From an uncultured Bacilli bacterium (GTDB lineage Bacteria; Bacillota_I; Bacilli_A; RF39; UBA660), in the NCBI GenBank assembly GCA_934096705.1, contig CAKOMR010000002.1, positions 1-64,000 of the forward strand: a stretch of 64,000 nucleotides of DNA. Reading direction: 5' to 3'. The translations under genes and the position numbers were made by a program. The notes under the pieces are model-generated. The model did no database searches. It was given only the letters and a program-made list of their open reading frames with translations, and was not told the DNA's origin. This document shows positions 25,482 to 34,191 of the stretch, piece after piece; position 1 is the first letter of the stretch; the number at the start of each line of letters is the position of its first letter.

Positions 25482-26361
25482 AATTTTAGGCCGAAGTATA
25501 AGAGATGCTTTAAAAAGTATAACTCGTAATTTCTCTTTATCAATGGCTAGTATACTTTGTGATATGATAACTTTAATAATTGTAGCAGTAGCAATTATTA
25601 TAGCAGTCAATGTAAATAATGCTACACGTTCTATTGAAAAAGAAATGAATATAGTTGTTTATATAAATAAAAATGCTAGTAGTGAAGATAGCAACAATGC
25701 ATATTTAGAGATTAAAAATTTATCAGGCGTTAGTAAAGTTGTTTATAAAAGTAAAGACGAATGGAAAACTCAAATGAGTGAATACTCTGATACTTTTGGT
25801 ACGATACTTAATTATTTATCAGAAAATCCATTAATGGATAGTTGTACGGTTTATGTTAGTGATATAAAGAATATTTCAAATGTTGCTAAACAAATTAAAG
25901 AAATTCCTAATGTTGAAACTGTTAAATTTGGTGAGTCAATGGTTGAAGAAGTGGTTTCTGCATTTGACATTATTCAAAAAATTACAATAGGTATTGTTAT
26001 AGCATTAATTTTAGTTACGGCATTCTTAATATCAAATACAATTAAGTTAACTATTTATTCAAGAAAAAATGAAATTGAAATAATGAGACTTGTAGGTGCA
26101 AGTAATACTGCAATAAAATTACCATTTTTATTTGAGGGTTTATTTTTAGGAATAATAGGCTCAATAATCCCAGTTTGTATTACAATATATGGTTACGTAA
26201 TATTGTTTAATACAATGCATGGTTACATGTTTACGGAAACCTTAAATTTAGTAAAACCATATAATTTTGTATTTTATGTTTCTGGAATTATAGTTTTAAT
26301 TGGCGCTTTAGTGGGTATGTTTGGAAGCTCTAATTCAGTAAGGAAGTATCTAAAAATATGA
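25468..26361 (+). CDS. ftsX: Cell division protein FtsX
   Basis: About 297 aa, four-helix membrane partner of FtsE. A cytoplasmic N-terminus (IRILGRSIRDALKSITRNF) precedes the first helix, followed by an extracellular loop with NVVVYINK-like IVVYINKNASSED, then three helices with IYSRKNEIEIMRLVGASN, the coupling segment. GTG at 25468 is my preferred start because the family begins at VKAIRILGR; it overlaps ftsE by 14 nt. The stop overlaps the hydrolase start (ATGA). Confidence 0.94.
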   Translation: MKAIRILGRSIRDALKSITRNFSLSMASILCDMITLIIVAVAIIIAVNVNNATRSIEKEMNIVVYINKNASSEDSNNAYLEIKNLSGVSKVVYKSKDEWKTQMSEYSDTFGTILNYLSENPLMDSCTVYVSDIKNISNVAKQIKEIPNVETVKFGESMVEEVVSAFDIIQKITIGIVIALILVTAFLISNTIKLTIYSRKNEIEIMRLVGASNTAIKLPFLFEGLFLGIIGSIIPVCITIYGYVILFNTMHGYMFTETLNLVKPYNFVFYVSGIIVLIGALVGMFGSSNSVRKYLKI

Positions 26362-27569
26362 GAAAACTAGTTTTATGTTTAATGTGTTTAATGTTAGTGG
26401 TATTTTTTCCTATAAAAGTAAATGCTGCTGCAAACACATTAGGTGATTTAAAAAAAGAATTACAACAATTAATCAACGAAAAAAATGCAAATGATGCTGC
26501 AAAAAATAAAACACAAAACGAGATTAACGCAGAAAATAGTCGTATATCAAATGCACATAGTCAAGTAGAGCAAGCTGAAAATGACATAGAACAAGCAAAA
26601 ATTCAAATTGAGGCATCTACAAAAGAAATCGAAGAGACTAAAAAAAAATCTGAAGAATTATTGGCTTTTTATCAAGTTATTAGTAGTGATAATACATTTT
26701 TAGATTATGTAGGTGGAGCTAGTACTGCAACGGATGTTATCATGAGAGCAGATGCTATAAGTCAAATAATTAATTATAATCAAAATGAACTTAGAAAAAT
26801 GCAATCTCTAATTGAGGAAAATGAAGAATTACAAGTAACTCTAGTAAAAAAACAAAATGATTTGCAAGGAAAAATTAAAGAATATGAAAATAGTTTGGCT
26901 TCACTAAAAAATGATTTATCATCTTTAGTAGAAGTTACACTTGATATATCACAACAAATTTCTGCGCAACAAAAATTAATTAAATATTATGAAGATATTG
27001 GCTGTAAAGATAATGAACTTTTATCTAAATGTACGGACGTTGCTAATAGTTCAAGATTTTTAAGACCTACAGTAAAAGGATATGTTTCATCAGGTTTTGG
27101 ATGGAGATCTTTTTACTTAAATGGTAAACCATATTCAGATTTTCATCCAGCAAACGATATTGCAGGTAATCCAGGTGGAACTCCAGTTTATGCTACTGCA
27201 GCTGGAACTGTTGCAGCAGTAATTAGCAAAGCAAAATGTGGTGGAAACCAAGTTTATATTCATGTACGTGTTCAAGGAATTGCTTATACTTTAACCTATG
27301 CCCACTTAATGGATGTTTATGTTAAAGTTGGCGATGTAGTAACTCAACAAACTGTAATAGGTACTGTTGGTGGTGGCGGAAAAACTCTAGCCAGGAATGG
27401 TGGATGGGATACATGTTCTACAGGATACCATTTACACTATGCAGTTACTAAAGGATTTTATTTAGGTGGTGGTGCTGAAGGTTTTTCAAGTTATAATACT
27501 TATGTAAAAAATAGTTTCCAACCACCAGCATTACCGGCTTATGGTGTATGGTTTTATTCGAGATATTAA
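26358..27569 (+). CDS. Secreted coiled-coil M23 hydrolase (FtsEX-controlled type)
   Basis: 403 aa. Signal peptide (1-24), long coiled coil (about 27-225, rich in N, Q, E, K heptads) and a C-terminal LytM/M23 domain. The architecture matches EnvC, PcsB and CwlO-type partners that FtsX binds through the coiled coil. HPAND (H..D metal pair), YAHL and GYHLHYAV are present, so unlike EnvC the domain is probably catalytically active. Translationally coupled to ftsX, which strongly supports regulation by FtsEX. Confidence 0.9.
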   Translation: MRKLVLCLMCLMLVVFFPIKVNAAANTLGDLKKELQQLINEKNANDAAKNKTQNEINAENSRISNAHSQVEQAENDIEQAKIQIEASTKEIEETKKKSEELLAFYQVISSDNTFLDYVGGASTATDVIMRADAISQIINYNQNELRKMQSLIEENEELQVTLVKKQNDLQGKIKEYENSLASLKNDLSSLVEVTLDISQQISAQQKLIKYYEDIGCKDNELLSKCTDVANSSRFLRPTVKGYVSSGFGWRSFYLNGKPYSDFHPANDIAGNPGGTPVYATAAGTVAAVISKAKCGGNQVYIHVRVQGIAYTLTYAHLMDVYVKVGDVVTQQTVIGTVGGGGKTLARNGGWDTCSTGYHLHYAVTKGFYLGGGAEGFSSYNTYVKNSFQPPALPAYGVWFYSRY

Positions 27570-27570
27570 T

Positions 27571-28248
27571 ATGAAAATATTTATAATTTTAATAGTTTTA
27601 TTATCACTATGTGGTTGTAAAGATAATAAGAAAGTATCTTTTAATAAAACAATGTCAAATGAAGTAAATGAAAACAAAGAAAATATTGTTGACTACCAAG
27701 ATGATAATCCTGTAATAATTTCAATGTATGCTGACAATGATAAAAGTGAAACCCAAAAAGTAGGGGAAATTTTAACTCTTCCTTGGATAGTAAAAAAAGA
27801 TATTACTGTATTAAGCACGTTTTATACGAATGACGAATACATTTCGGGAACCTATTATCAAACTATTTGGAATAAATACGCATCAAAATATGACGAATAT
27901 GAAAAATACAAAACCGGCTGGGAGATATCTTTTGATATAGGAAATAAAACTATTCATAGAAAAGTTTTAAAACCAAGTGATGTAGCAGATTTCTATGATT
28001 ATTTAGAAATTTATTTATACGATAGTGTTCATCAGGAACTTGGCACGTGGTATTCACATTTACTTGAAAGTGAGTTAAATGATAAAACGATACTAACTAC
28101 TATGAAACTTACATGTGGAAGTAAATGCGAAGAAATTACGTCGGATATTAATGTAAAAGCATATACTTATGATGATGCAGATGATTTTGATGAAACGGGT
28201 TTTTATCGTGGAAATAGTTATGACGACATTATAATAAAAAGAAAATAA
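27571..28248 (+). CDS. Putative lipoprotein of unknown function
   Basis: 225 aa. Lipobox LCGC places the lipidated Cys at residue 16; an Asn/Lys-rich linker is followed by a beta-rich domain (VGEILTLPWIVKKDITVLSTFYTNDEY, TYYQTIW, GWEISFDIGNKTIHRKVLKP). Not recognised as a named family. The start is 1 nt after the M23 hydrolase stop, so it likely belongs to the ftsEX operon as an accessory envelope protein (inference). SD is weak. Confidence 0.7.
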   Translation: MKIFIILIVLLSLCGCKDNKKVSFNKTMSNEVNENKENIVDYQDDNPVIISMYADNDKSETQKVGEILTLPWIVKKDITVLSTFYTNDEYISGTYYQTIWNKYASKYDEYEKYKTGWEISFDIGNKTIHRKVLKPSDVADFYDYLEIYLYDSVHQELGTWYSHLLESELNDKTILTTMKLTCGSKCEEITSDINVKAYTYDDADDFDETGFYRGNSYDDIIIKRK

Positions 28249-28275
28249 AGGTAGAAAATACTTTTATTTTTTTTG
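28244..28275 (+). terminator. Terminator of the ftsEX operon
   Basis: Stem AATAAAGGTA (28244-28253) / TACTTTTATT (28259-28268) with one G-U pair, 5-nt loop, followed by a T run. Confidence 0.8.
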
Positions 28276-28294
28276 TAAAATATTATTTGAGTAA

Positions 28295-28323
28295 TTGTTA
28301 TATATATTTTAACGTGATATAAT
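28295..28323 (+). promoter_or_regulatory. Promoter of Asp-rich repeat protein gene
   Basis: TTGTTA (28295-28300), 17 bp, TATAAT (28318-28323) with extended TGA. Confidence 0.75.
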
Positions 28324-28347
28324 TATTCTAAGAATAAGGAGTTAAAT

Positions 28348-30408
28348 GTGGATAATAATGTTAATGATAAATCATTAGAAACTGATGATTTTGAAAATCA
28401 AAAACAAATTATTGAAGATGAGCGTTTACAAGTAAATAAATATAAAAAAAATATTGTTTTATCTTGCATTTTTTTGCTTGTAATAATTTTAGTAATTGTT
28501 ATTGCTTATGTGACATTATATGTATATAGAATTTATGGCGGTGGTCAAATTAATCCTGGTAACATGTGTAAATATGTTAATCAAAAAATAAATGGCAGTA
28601 AAGTACCTAATTTAAATGTATCTAAAGATAATAAATGTATTCCATTTTACAGTGTTGATTACTATCAAAATCAAAAGCCAACGTTTAACATAGACATATT
28701 TGGTAATAAAACAAGACTATTTAATGAAATTAATCAGCTTGATGAAAATGGCATGTGTAAACTTAACTGTGATTCTAATAATGATGGATGGCCAGACTAT
28801 AATATTGATTTAACTGGTGATGGTGTCGCAGATTTAAACATAATATTTGACTATAATAAAAAGAAAACGTGTGATTTAAATTGTGATATAAATAAAGATG
28901 TTATTGCTGATACAAATATTGATATAAATAACGATAATAAACCAGATATAAATATAACGGATGATGATTACACTAGACCTAAATATAATATTGATTATAA
29001 AGGAAATAGAAAACCAACATTTAACATTAAAGATAATGATGGAAATATTACAAATCCAATCAATCAACTTGATAATGATGGAAAGTGCACAAAAAATTGT
29101 GATATAGATAATGATGGATTTCCAGATTACAATATTGATTTAACAGGTAGTGGCTCAATTTTAAATGAGTTAATTGATAGTGACGATTCCAGTGAAGTAG
29201 ATTATAAAAATAGCAAATATAATGATTGGAAATGCTATATAAAAAATGATTGTAATTATGATAAAAAAACTCCGAAAAATACGTATATTAATATAGACAT
29301 AGATGGTGATGGTAAAGCAGATGTAAATATCTCAAATGATGGTGGCAAAACTATTACAAATCCAATTAATAATGAAGTTGTCATTGATAGAAAAACCATA
29401 ATTTTAAATGAAGATATGGATGGCGATGGATTTCCAGATTTAAATATAGATATAGATGGTGATGGAAAGCCAGATTTAAACATTGGTAATGATGGAAAGT
29501 GCACAAAAAATTGCGATACCAATAATGATGGTAAAGCAGATTATTTAATTGACATAAATGATAAAAGAATAAATGTAAATATTGATACTGATTATGATGG
29601 TCATTGTGATGTAAATTGTGATATTGATTATGATTTATACCCAGATTTAAACATTGATATAAATGGTGACAATGTTCCAGATTTAAATATTGATTTTGAT
29701 AGGGATGGAAAACCAGACTTTAACATTGATACTGATGGCGATGGAAAACCGGATTTAAATATTGACATTTATGGTTTAGGAAAATGTAATTTTAATTGTG
29801 CTGATGATAATGGTCAAATAAATAACCCTGTTAGTTCTGAAGATACTTGTATAAAAAACTGTGATACAACAGGTGATGGTTTACCTAATATCAATGTTGA
29901 TATAGATGGTGATGGAATTTGTGATTTTAATTGTAATAACGGAACTACAAATATAGATAGTGACTATAATTATTATGAGGATGATAAATATAAAAATGAA
30001 AAAAATATTTTAGAAATTGCAAAAGGAAAAGATAGTAATTTGTATGTATATAATCCACTTGAAATATTGTCAATTGATATTGAACCCGGTTGGAATGATA
30101 CATATGTATTAAAAATACAGAATAATACTGATTATGCTGTGGCATATAAATTAATATGGAAAAATGTTTATAATGATTTTACTGATATTAACAATTTAGA
30201 TTATTTTTTAACAAGAAGTAATATATCTTATTTAAATAATATGAAAGCTCCAAGACAAAGCATTAATTTATCTAATGAAGTTTTAATTAAAGATAATACA
30301 ACAGTTAAATATGTATTAAATATTTCTTGGAAGGAAACAGGAATTAATCAAAATATAGATAGTGGTAAAACTTTTAAAGGACAACTTTATATAGAAACAA
30401 TACATTAA
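28348..30408 (+). CDS. Membrane-anchored Ca-binding-type DxDxDG repeat protein
   Basis: 686 aa. A 34-residue cytoplasmic N-terminus and a membrane helix (about 35-60) precede an extracellular array of roughly 14-residue units of the form NIDxDGDGxPDLNI, typical of thrombospondin-3/dockerin-like calcium loops. Many units are introduced by CxxNC or CDLNC Cys pairs. A C-terminal beta domain (about 575-686, IEPGWNDTYVLKIQNNTDYAVAYKLIW) resembles TasA/camelysin-type folds. GTG start behind AAGGAG. Followed 20 nt later by a SipW-like peptidase, a likely processing partner. No named family is known to me for the whole protein. Confidence 0.8.
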   Translation: MDNNVNDKSLETDDFENQKQIIEDERLQVNKYKKNIVLSCIFLLVIILVIVIAYVTLYVYRIYGGGQINPGNMCKYVNQKINGSKVPNLNVSKDNKCIPFYSVDYYQNQKPTFNIDIFGNKTRLFNEINQLDENGMCKLNCDSNNDGWPDYNIDLTGDGVADLNIIFDYNKKKTCDLNCDINKDVIADTNIDINNDNKPDINITDDDYTRPKYNIDYKGNRKPTFNIKDNDGNITNPINQLDNDGKCTKNCDIDNDGFPDYNIDLTGSGSILNELIDSDDSSEVDYKNSKYNDWKCYIKNDCNYDKKTPKNTYINIDIDGDGKADVNISNDGGKTITNPINNEVVIDRKTIILNEDMDGDGFPDLNIDIDGDGKPDLNIGNDGKCTKNCDTNNDGKADYLIDINDKRINVNIDTDYDGHCDVNCDIDYDLYPDLNIDINGDNVPDLNIDFDRDGKPDFNIDTDGDGKPDLNIDIYGLGKCNFNCADDNGQINNPVSSEDTCIKNCDTTGDGLPNINVDIDGDGICDFNCNNGTTNIDSDYNYYEDDKYKNEKNILEIAKGKDSNLYVYNPLEILSIDIEPGWNDTYVLKIQNNTDYAVAYKLIWKNVYNDFTDINNLDYFLTRSNISYLNNMKAPRQSINLSNEVLIKDNTTVKYVLNISWKETGINQNIDSGKTFKGQLYIETIH
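28560..29960 (+). repeat. Coding DNA repeats of the DxDxDG units
   Basis: Degenerate tandem units of about 42 bp (core GATGGTGATGGAAAACCAGA and variants) encode the Asp-rich loops; best preserved around 29400-29480 and 29640-29770. The repeats are maintained at protein level and are not CRISPR-like. Confidence 0.75.
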
Positions 30409-30428
30409 AAGTAGAAAGGAGAATATTT

Positions 30429-31082
30429 ATGGTAACAAAAAAAATGAAAATAAAATCTATAATTAATTATATTTTTTCAGTTATTTCATGGACTTTATTT
30501 TCATTACTAATATTTTGTGCAGCTTTTTTAATATATTATTTTGTTGCACTCAAATTATATGAAGCAAAAGGGCCAAAATATAAACCTTTATTTTCAATTT
30601 ATACAATTGTTACTGACAGTATGGTACCTACAATTAATGTTTATGATATTATAATTAATAAAGATGTTAAAAACCCAACTGATATAAAAAAAGGTGATAT
30701 CATTACATTTATTTCTAAAGGTATTGTATCATATGGAATGACAATTACTCATAGAGTAAATGATATATATGTCGATGAAAAAACAAATGAATATGAATAT
30801 GTTACAAAAGGCGATCATAATCCAATTAAAGATGATACCCCTGCACCATATAGTAATTTGATTGGTAAGGTAATTTTGCGTTTCCCTGGACTTGGACAGG
30901 TACAAAGATTTGTTGGCACAAAATTTGGCTGGTTGGTTGTTGTTATAATACCTGCATTGGTTATCATTATTCAGGATATAATGAAATTAATTAAAATTTC
31001 TGGTGTTAAGAAAAAAGCTAATAAAGAAAATGAAAGAGTTATCGAAGAAGTTGAAAATAACTCACCAAAAATTAGTCAGTAA
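30429..31082 (+). CDS. Signal peptidase I, SipW/ER type
   Basis: 217 aa. An N-terminal hydrophobic segment (about 12-40) precedes the S26 catalytic domain: nucleophile Ser64 in TDSMVPTI and His108 in ITHRV, where P-type bacterial enzymes have Lys. This is the ER/SipW type. KGDHNPIKDD carries the conserved Asp region. A second helix (about 154-175) and a basic tail follow. SipW in B. subtilis matures TasA and TapA; the adjacent repeat protein with a TasA-like end is the obvious candidate substrate. Confidence 0.9.
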   Translation: MVTKKMKIKSIINYIFSVISWTLFSLLIFCAAFLIYYFVALKLYEAKGPKYKPLFSIYTIVTDSMVPTINVYDIIINKDVKNPTDIKKGDIITFISKGIVSYGMTITHRVNDIYVDEKTNEYEYVTKGDHNPIKDDTPAPYSNLIGKVILRFPGLGQVQRFVGTKFGWLVVVIIPALVIIIQDIMKLIKISGVKKKANKENERVIEEVENNSPKISQ

Positions 31083-31101
31083 TTTAATTACTGACTTTTT
31101 T
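31074..31101 (+). terminator. Terminator after sipW-like gene
   Basis: AGTCAGTAAT (31074-31083) / ATTACTGACT (31087-31096), 3-nt loop, T run. The stem contains both convergent stop codons. Confidence 0.85.
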
Positions 31102-32283
31102 ATTTAAAATTTTATTTGTAAAAAGAGCTGCTGCAGTGTTACCTAGTGAGTTTAACATTGTTGCCGGAGCATCAGTTATTGTAGCAATAATGGTAAGAAT
31201 TGCTAATGATTCCAATGGAAAGCCTAAACTTGTAATAATAAACATTTCTGAAATTGTTCCTCCACCAATCGGTACAGCACTTATTAGTACTGTGGACAAT
31301 AAAGATATTCCAAGAATAGAAGTAACACTTATTGGTTTATTAAATAAATAAACTAGAAACATAATCTTAAATACGCTATCAATAATAGAACCATCTTTAT
31401 GAAAATTTGTGCCAAGTGGCACGGTTACATTTGTTACATCATTATCTATTTTTAATTTTTGACAAGAGTTAATATTAACCGGTATGGTAGCAGCGGAAGA
31501 ACAAGTGCTAAGTGATGTTGCAATTACAGGTACTGCTTCTTTCCAAAAATTCTTTAAACTTTTATTACATAATATTGCAATAATCGAATAAAAAACGCCA
31601 GCATAAATAATTGATATTGCGGTATAATATACAAATACTTTTATATAGTCTGTAGTAATACTTATACCAAACGTACCAACTTGTGAAGCAAAATATGCTC
31701 CTAACCCTATCCATGCCCACTTCATAATTAATGTAATCATTTTCATAACAACATCATTTAGATTATTAATTAGTTTTATGATATTCAAATTTTCCTTTTT
31801 GCTCTTATTTAAAGCAATTGCAAATATTATTGAAAAAACAATTAATGCAATCATATTATTTTTACTCAATATTTTATTAAAGTCATCAACCGCAATAATG
31901 TTTGCAATATCATCAAAAATATTATTTTTATTAATAACGTCATTATTTTGAATTAAAGTTATATTATTACTATTACTAACAAATTTATATGACATAGTGG
32001 TTATTAAACCTACTAAAACTGAAACAAGGGACATAACGATAAGTACAAAAATTAATTTTTTAAAAATCTTTTTAAGCTTTGATAAACTTATATTGCATAT
32101 GGAAGAAACTATACTTGTAAATATAATTGGTACAATAAGAGTACAAAGTAAATTAATAAAAACTTTTCCTATTGGTGCTAGATATATAGCTTTTTCTTTT
32201 AAAATAATTCCAAGTAAAAAGCCTAAAATTAATCCAACAAAAATCCGAATTGTTTCTTTGTAGTTATTTAATATTTTTCTCAT
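31084..32283 (-). CDS. Sodium:dicarboxylate symporter family transporter
   Basis: 399 aa DAACS/GltPh-type transporter, about eight helices plus two re-entrant hairpins. HP1 shows ATSLSTCSSAATIPV (the serine-rich motif), TM7 has VPLGTNFHKDGS (family NMDGT-like region) and HP2/TM8 IGGGTISEM..TDAPATMLNSLGN. The substitution around NMDGT suggests a substrate other than glutamate or aspartate, possibly serine/threonine (SstT-like); not decidable. AGGAGG SD; single gene. Confidence 0.88.
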   Translation of the reverse strand: MRKILNNYKETIRIFVGLILGFLLGIILKEKAIYLAPIGKVFINLLCTLIVPIIFTSIVSSICNISLSKLKKIFKKLIFVLIVMSLVSVLVGLITTMSYKFVSNSNNITLIQNNDVINKNNIFDDIANIIAVDDFNKILSKNNMIALIVFSIIFAIALNKSKKENLNIIKLINNLNDVVMKMITLIMKWAWIGLGAYFASQVGTFGISITTDYIKVFVYYTAISIIYAGVFYSIIAILCNKSLKNFWKEAVPVIATSLSTCSSAATIPVNINSCQKLKIDNDVTNVTVPLGTNFHKDGSIIDSVFKIMFLVYLFNKPISVTSILGISLLSTVLISAVPIGGGTISEMFIITSLGFPLESLAILTIIATITDAPATMLNSLGNTAAALFTNKILNKKVSN

Positions 32284-32336
32284 AATCCTCCTTTAATAAA
32301 AAGTATTAATTATTTATAAAATCTATTCATCTAAAT

Positions 32337-32364
32337 TTGACAATGATTGATAAATTATGATAAT
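32337..32364 (+). promoter_or_regulatory. Promoter of rubrerythrin gene
   Basis: TTGACA (32337-32342), 16 bp, GATAAT (32359-32364). No PerR box is obvious. Confidence 0.7.
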
Positions 32365-32391
32365 ATTAATCTTGAAAAAGGAGTATAATTA

Positions 32392-32931
32392 ATGGAATTA
32401 AAAGGTAGTAAAACTGAAAATAATTTATTAACTGCTTTCGCAGGAGAAAGTCAGGCAAGAAATAAATATTCTTTTTACGCTAGCAAAGCAAAAAAAGAAG
32501 GTTATGAGCAAATAGCTAGTATATTCGAAGAAACAGCTAATAATGAAAAAGAACATGCAAAATTGTGGTTTAAAGCCCTAAATGGTGGAGATATACCTTC
32601 AACAATAGAAAATTTAAAAGATGCAGCAAATGGTGAAAACTATGAATGGACTGAAATGTACAAAGGCTTTGCACAAGTTGCTAGAGAAGAAGGTTTTGAA
32701 GATATAGCTAAACTATTTGAAATGGTTGGCGAAATAGAAAAACATCATGAAGAACGATACTTAAAATTAGTTTCTAATATTGATGAAGATAAAGTATTTC
32801 ATCGTAATGAAGAAGTTATTTGGATATGTAGAAACTGTGGACATGTTTATTATGGCAAAGATGCTTTAAAGGTTTGCCCTGTTTGCAAACATCCAGAATC
32901 ATTTATGGAACTAAAAAATACAAATTATTAA
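32392..32931 (+). CDS. rbr: Rubrerythrin
   Basis: 179 aa non-haem diiron peroxidase of anaerobes, reducing H2O2. The ferritin-like domain has the diiron ligands in AGESQARNKYSFYASKAKKEG, EETANNEKEHAKLW, and EMVGEIEKHHEERY. A C-terminal rubredoxin-like Fe(Cys)4 domain (CRNCGHVYYGKDALKVCPVCKHP) completes it. Marks an oxygen-sensitive lifestyle. Confidence 0.97.
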   Translation: MELKGSKTENNLLTAFAGESQARNKYSFYASKAKKEGYEQIASIFEETANNEKEHAKLWFKALNGGDIPSTIENLKDAANGENYEWTEMYKGFAQVAREEGFEDIAKLFEMVGEIEKHHEERYLKLVSNIDEDKVFHRNEEVIWICRNCGHVYYGKDALKVCPVCKHPESFMELKNTNY

Positions 32932-32962
32932 TATATGTTGAATTATTCTAAGTAGTTTTAAA

Positions 32963-33129
32963 AATTTAATAGAGATTAATGAAGCTGGTGAAATCATTAA
33001 AAAAGATTAAAACGAATTTCAAATAAGGAGTATAATCGGGTAATTACGTTATAAATATAAAGATGAATATCCTTCATAAAGTAGGGTGGTACAGCGGTAA
33101 AACGCCCCTATATTTATGGGGATTTTTTT
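32963..33129 (+). promoter_or_regulatory. T-box riboswitch (Phe) controlling pheST
   Basis: A distal stem TTAATGA/TCATTAA with the AGCTGGTGAAA loop is followed by the specifier region GAATTTCA, giving codon TTC (Phe) at 33018-33020, and AAGGAGTA. Stem III is ATGAA/TTCAT (33063-33077). The T-box AGGGTGGTACAGCGG (33083-33097) has one change from the consensus ACCGCG. UGGU would pair with tRNA-ACCA. A terminator CCCC..GGGG plus seven Ts ends at 33129. Confidence 0.9.
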
Positions 33130-33148
33130 AAAAAAAGGAGAATTAATA

Positions 33149-34174
33149 ATGGATACTATAAAAAATGAAATTGAAAAAGATATTAGAAATGCTAAAAATT
33201 TAAATGAGCTTAATGAAGTTAAAGTTAAATATTTAGGTAAAAAAGGCGCAATTACAGAACTTCAAACAAAGATTAAAGATGCAGAAAACAAAAAAGAGTA
33301 TGGAATGATGGTTAATGAAATAAAAAACCATTTTAACACTTTGTATGAGGAAAAATCTGAGTCAATTAATGTAGAAATTTTGAATGAGAAACTAAAAAAT
33401 GAGCAGATTGATATTAGCATGCCTGCAGTGAATATTCCGATTGGAGCACCAAATATACTTGAAAAGACCACTGAAATAGTAGAAGAACTGTTTATGTCTT
33501 TGGGTTTTGATGTTATGGATGGACCGGAAATTGAAGAAGATAAATTTAATTTTGAATTATTAAATATTCCTAAGGGTCACCCTGCAAGAGATGCTCAAGA
33601 TACATTTTATATAAAAGATGAAGAATATTTATTGAGAAGCCAGACGTCACCAATGCAAGCAAGAGCTATGCTTGCAGGTAAAGGTGAAAAGCCAATTAGA
33701 ATGATTTGTCCTGGTAAAACATATAGACGTGATGATGACGATGCAACTCATTCACATCAATTTATGCAAATTGAAGGATTAGTAGTAGATAAAAATATAA
33801 GCCTATCTGATCTTAAAGGAGTATTTGACTTACTTGCAAAAAAACTTTTTGGTGATGATTGTGTAACAAGATTTAGACCTAGTTATTATCAGTTTACTGA
33901 GCCATCTGTAGAAACTGATATAAACTGCTTTGCTTGTCATGGAAAAGGCTGTAGTTTATGTAAAAATACTGGATGGATCACGGTTGCTGGAGCTGGTATT
34001 GTTCATCCAAATGTTTTATCAAATTGTGGGTATGATCCTAAAAAGTGGACTGGCTTTGCATTTGGTTTTGGTGCAGAAAGACTTGCCATGCTTAAGTATA
34101 ATATAAATGATATAAGAACATTTTATACTACAGATTTAAGAGAAGTTAAAGTGTTTGACAGAAAAGAGAATTAA
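33149..34174 (+). CDS. pheS: Phenylalanine-tRNA ligase alpha subunit
   Basis: Class II synthetase subunit of the (alpha-beta)2 PheRS. The N-terminal coiled coil is followed by motif 2 (RMICPGKTYRRDDDDATHSHQFMQIEGLVVDK) and motif 3 (AFGFGAERLAML). The Cys-rich CFACHGKGCSLCKNTGWI insert (about 254-271) is a zinc-knuckle-like variant of a usually Cys-poor loop seen in some Firmicutes. 341 aa. ATG at 33149 chosen for the AAAGGAG SD; a frame open from 33116 starts in the T-box terminator. Confidence 0.97.
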   Translation: MDTIKNEIEKDIRNAKNLNELNEVKVKYLGKKGAITELQTKIKDAENKKEYGMMVNEIKNHFNTLYEEKSESINVEILNEKLKNEQIDISMPAVNIPIGAPNILEKTTEIVEELFMSLGFDVMDGPEIEEDKFNFELLNIPKGHPARDAQDTFYIKDEEYLLRSQTSPMQARAMLAGKGEKPIRMICPGKTYRRDDDDATHSHQFMQIEGLVVDKNISLSDLKGVFDLLAKKLFGDDCVTRFRPSYYQFTEPSVETDINCFACHGKGCSLCKNTGWITVAGAGIVHPNVLSNCGYDPKKWTGFAFGFGAERLAMLKYNINDIRTFYTTDLREVKVFDRKEN

Positions 34175-34191
34175 ATTTTAGGAGGTAAAAA

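Noticed and set aside
28560..29960. Repeated DNA units that might be a CRISPR array or minisatellite
   Set aside because: They are in frame, degenerate and encode Asp-rich calcium-type loops; there are no unique spacers of constant length.
28876..30145. Open frames antisense to the Asp-rich repeat gene
   Set aside because: Ile/Ser-rich low-complexity shadows of the repeat codons, with no SD or promoter.
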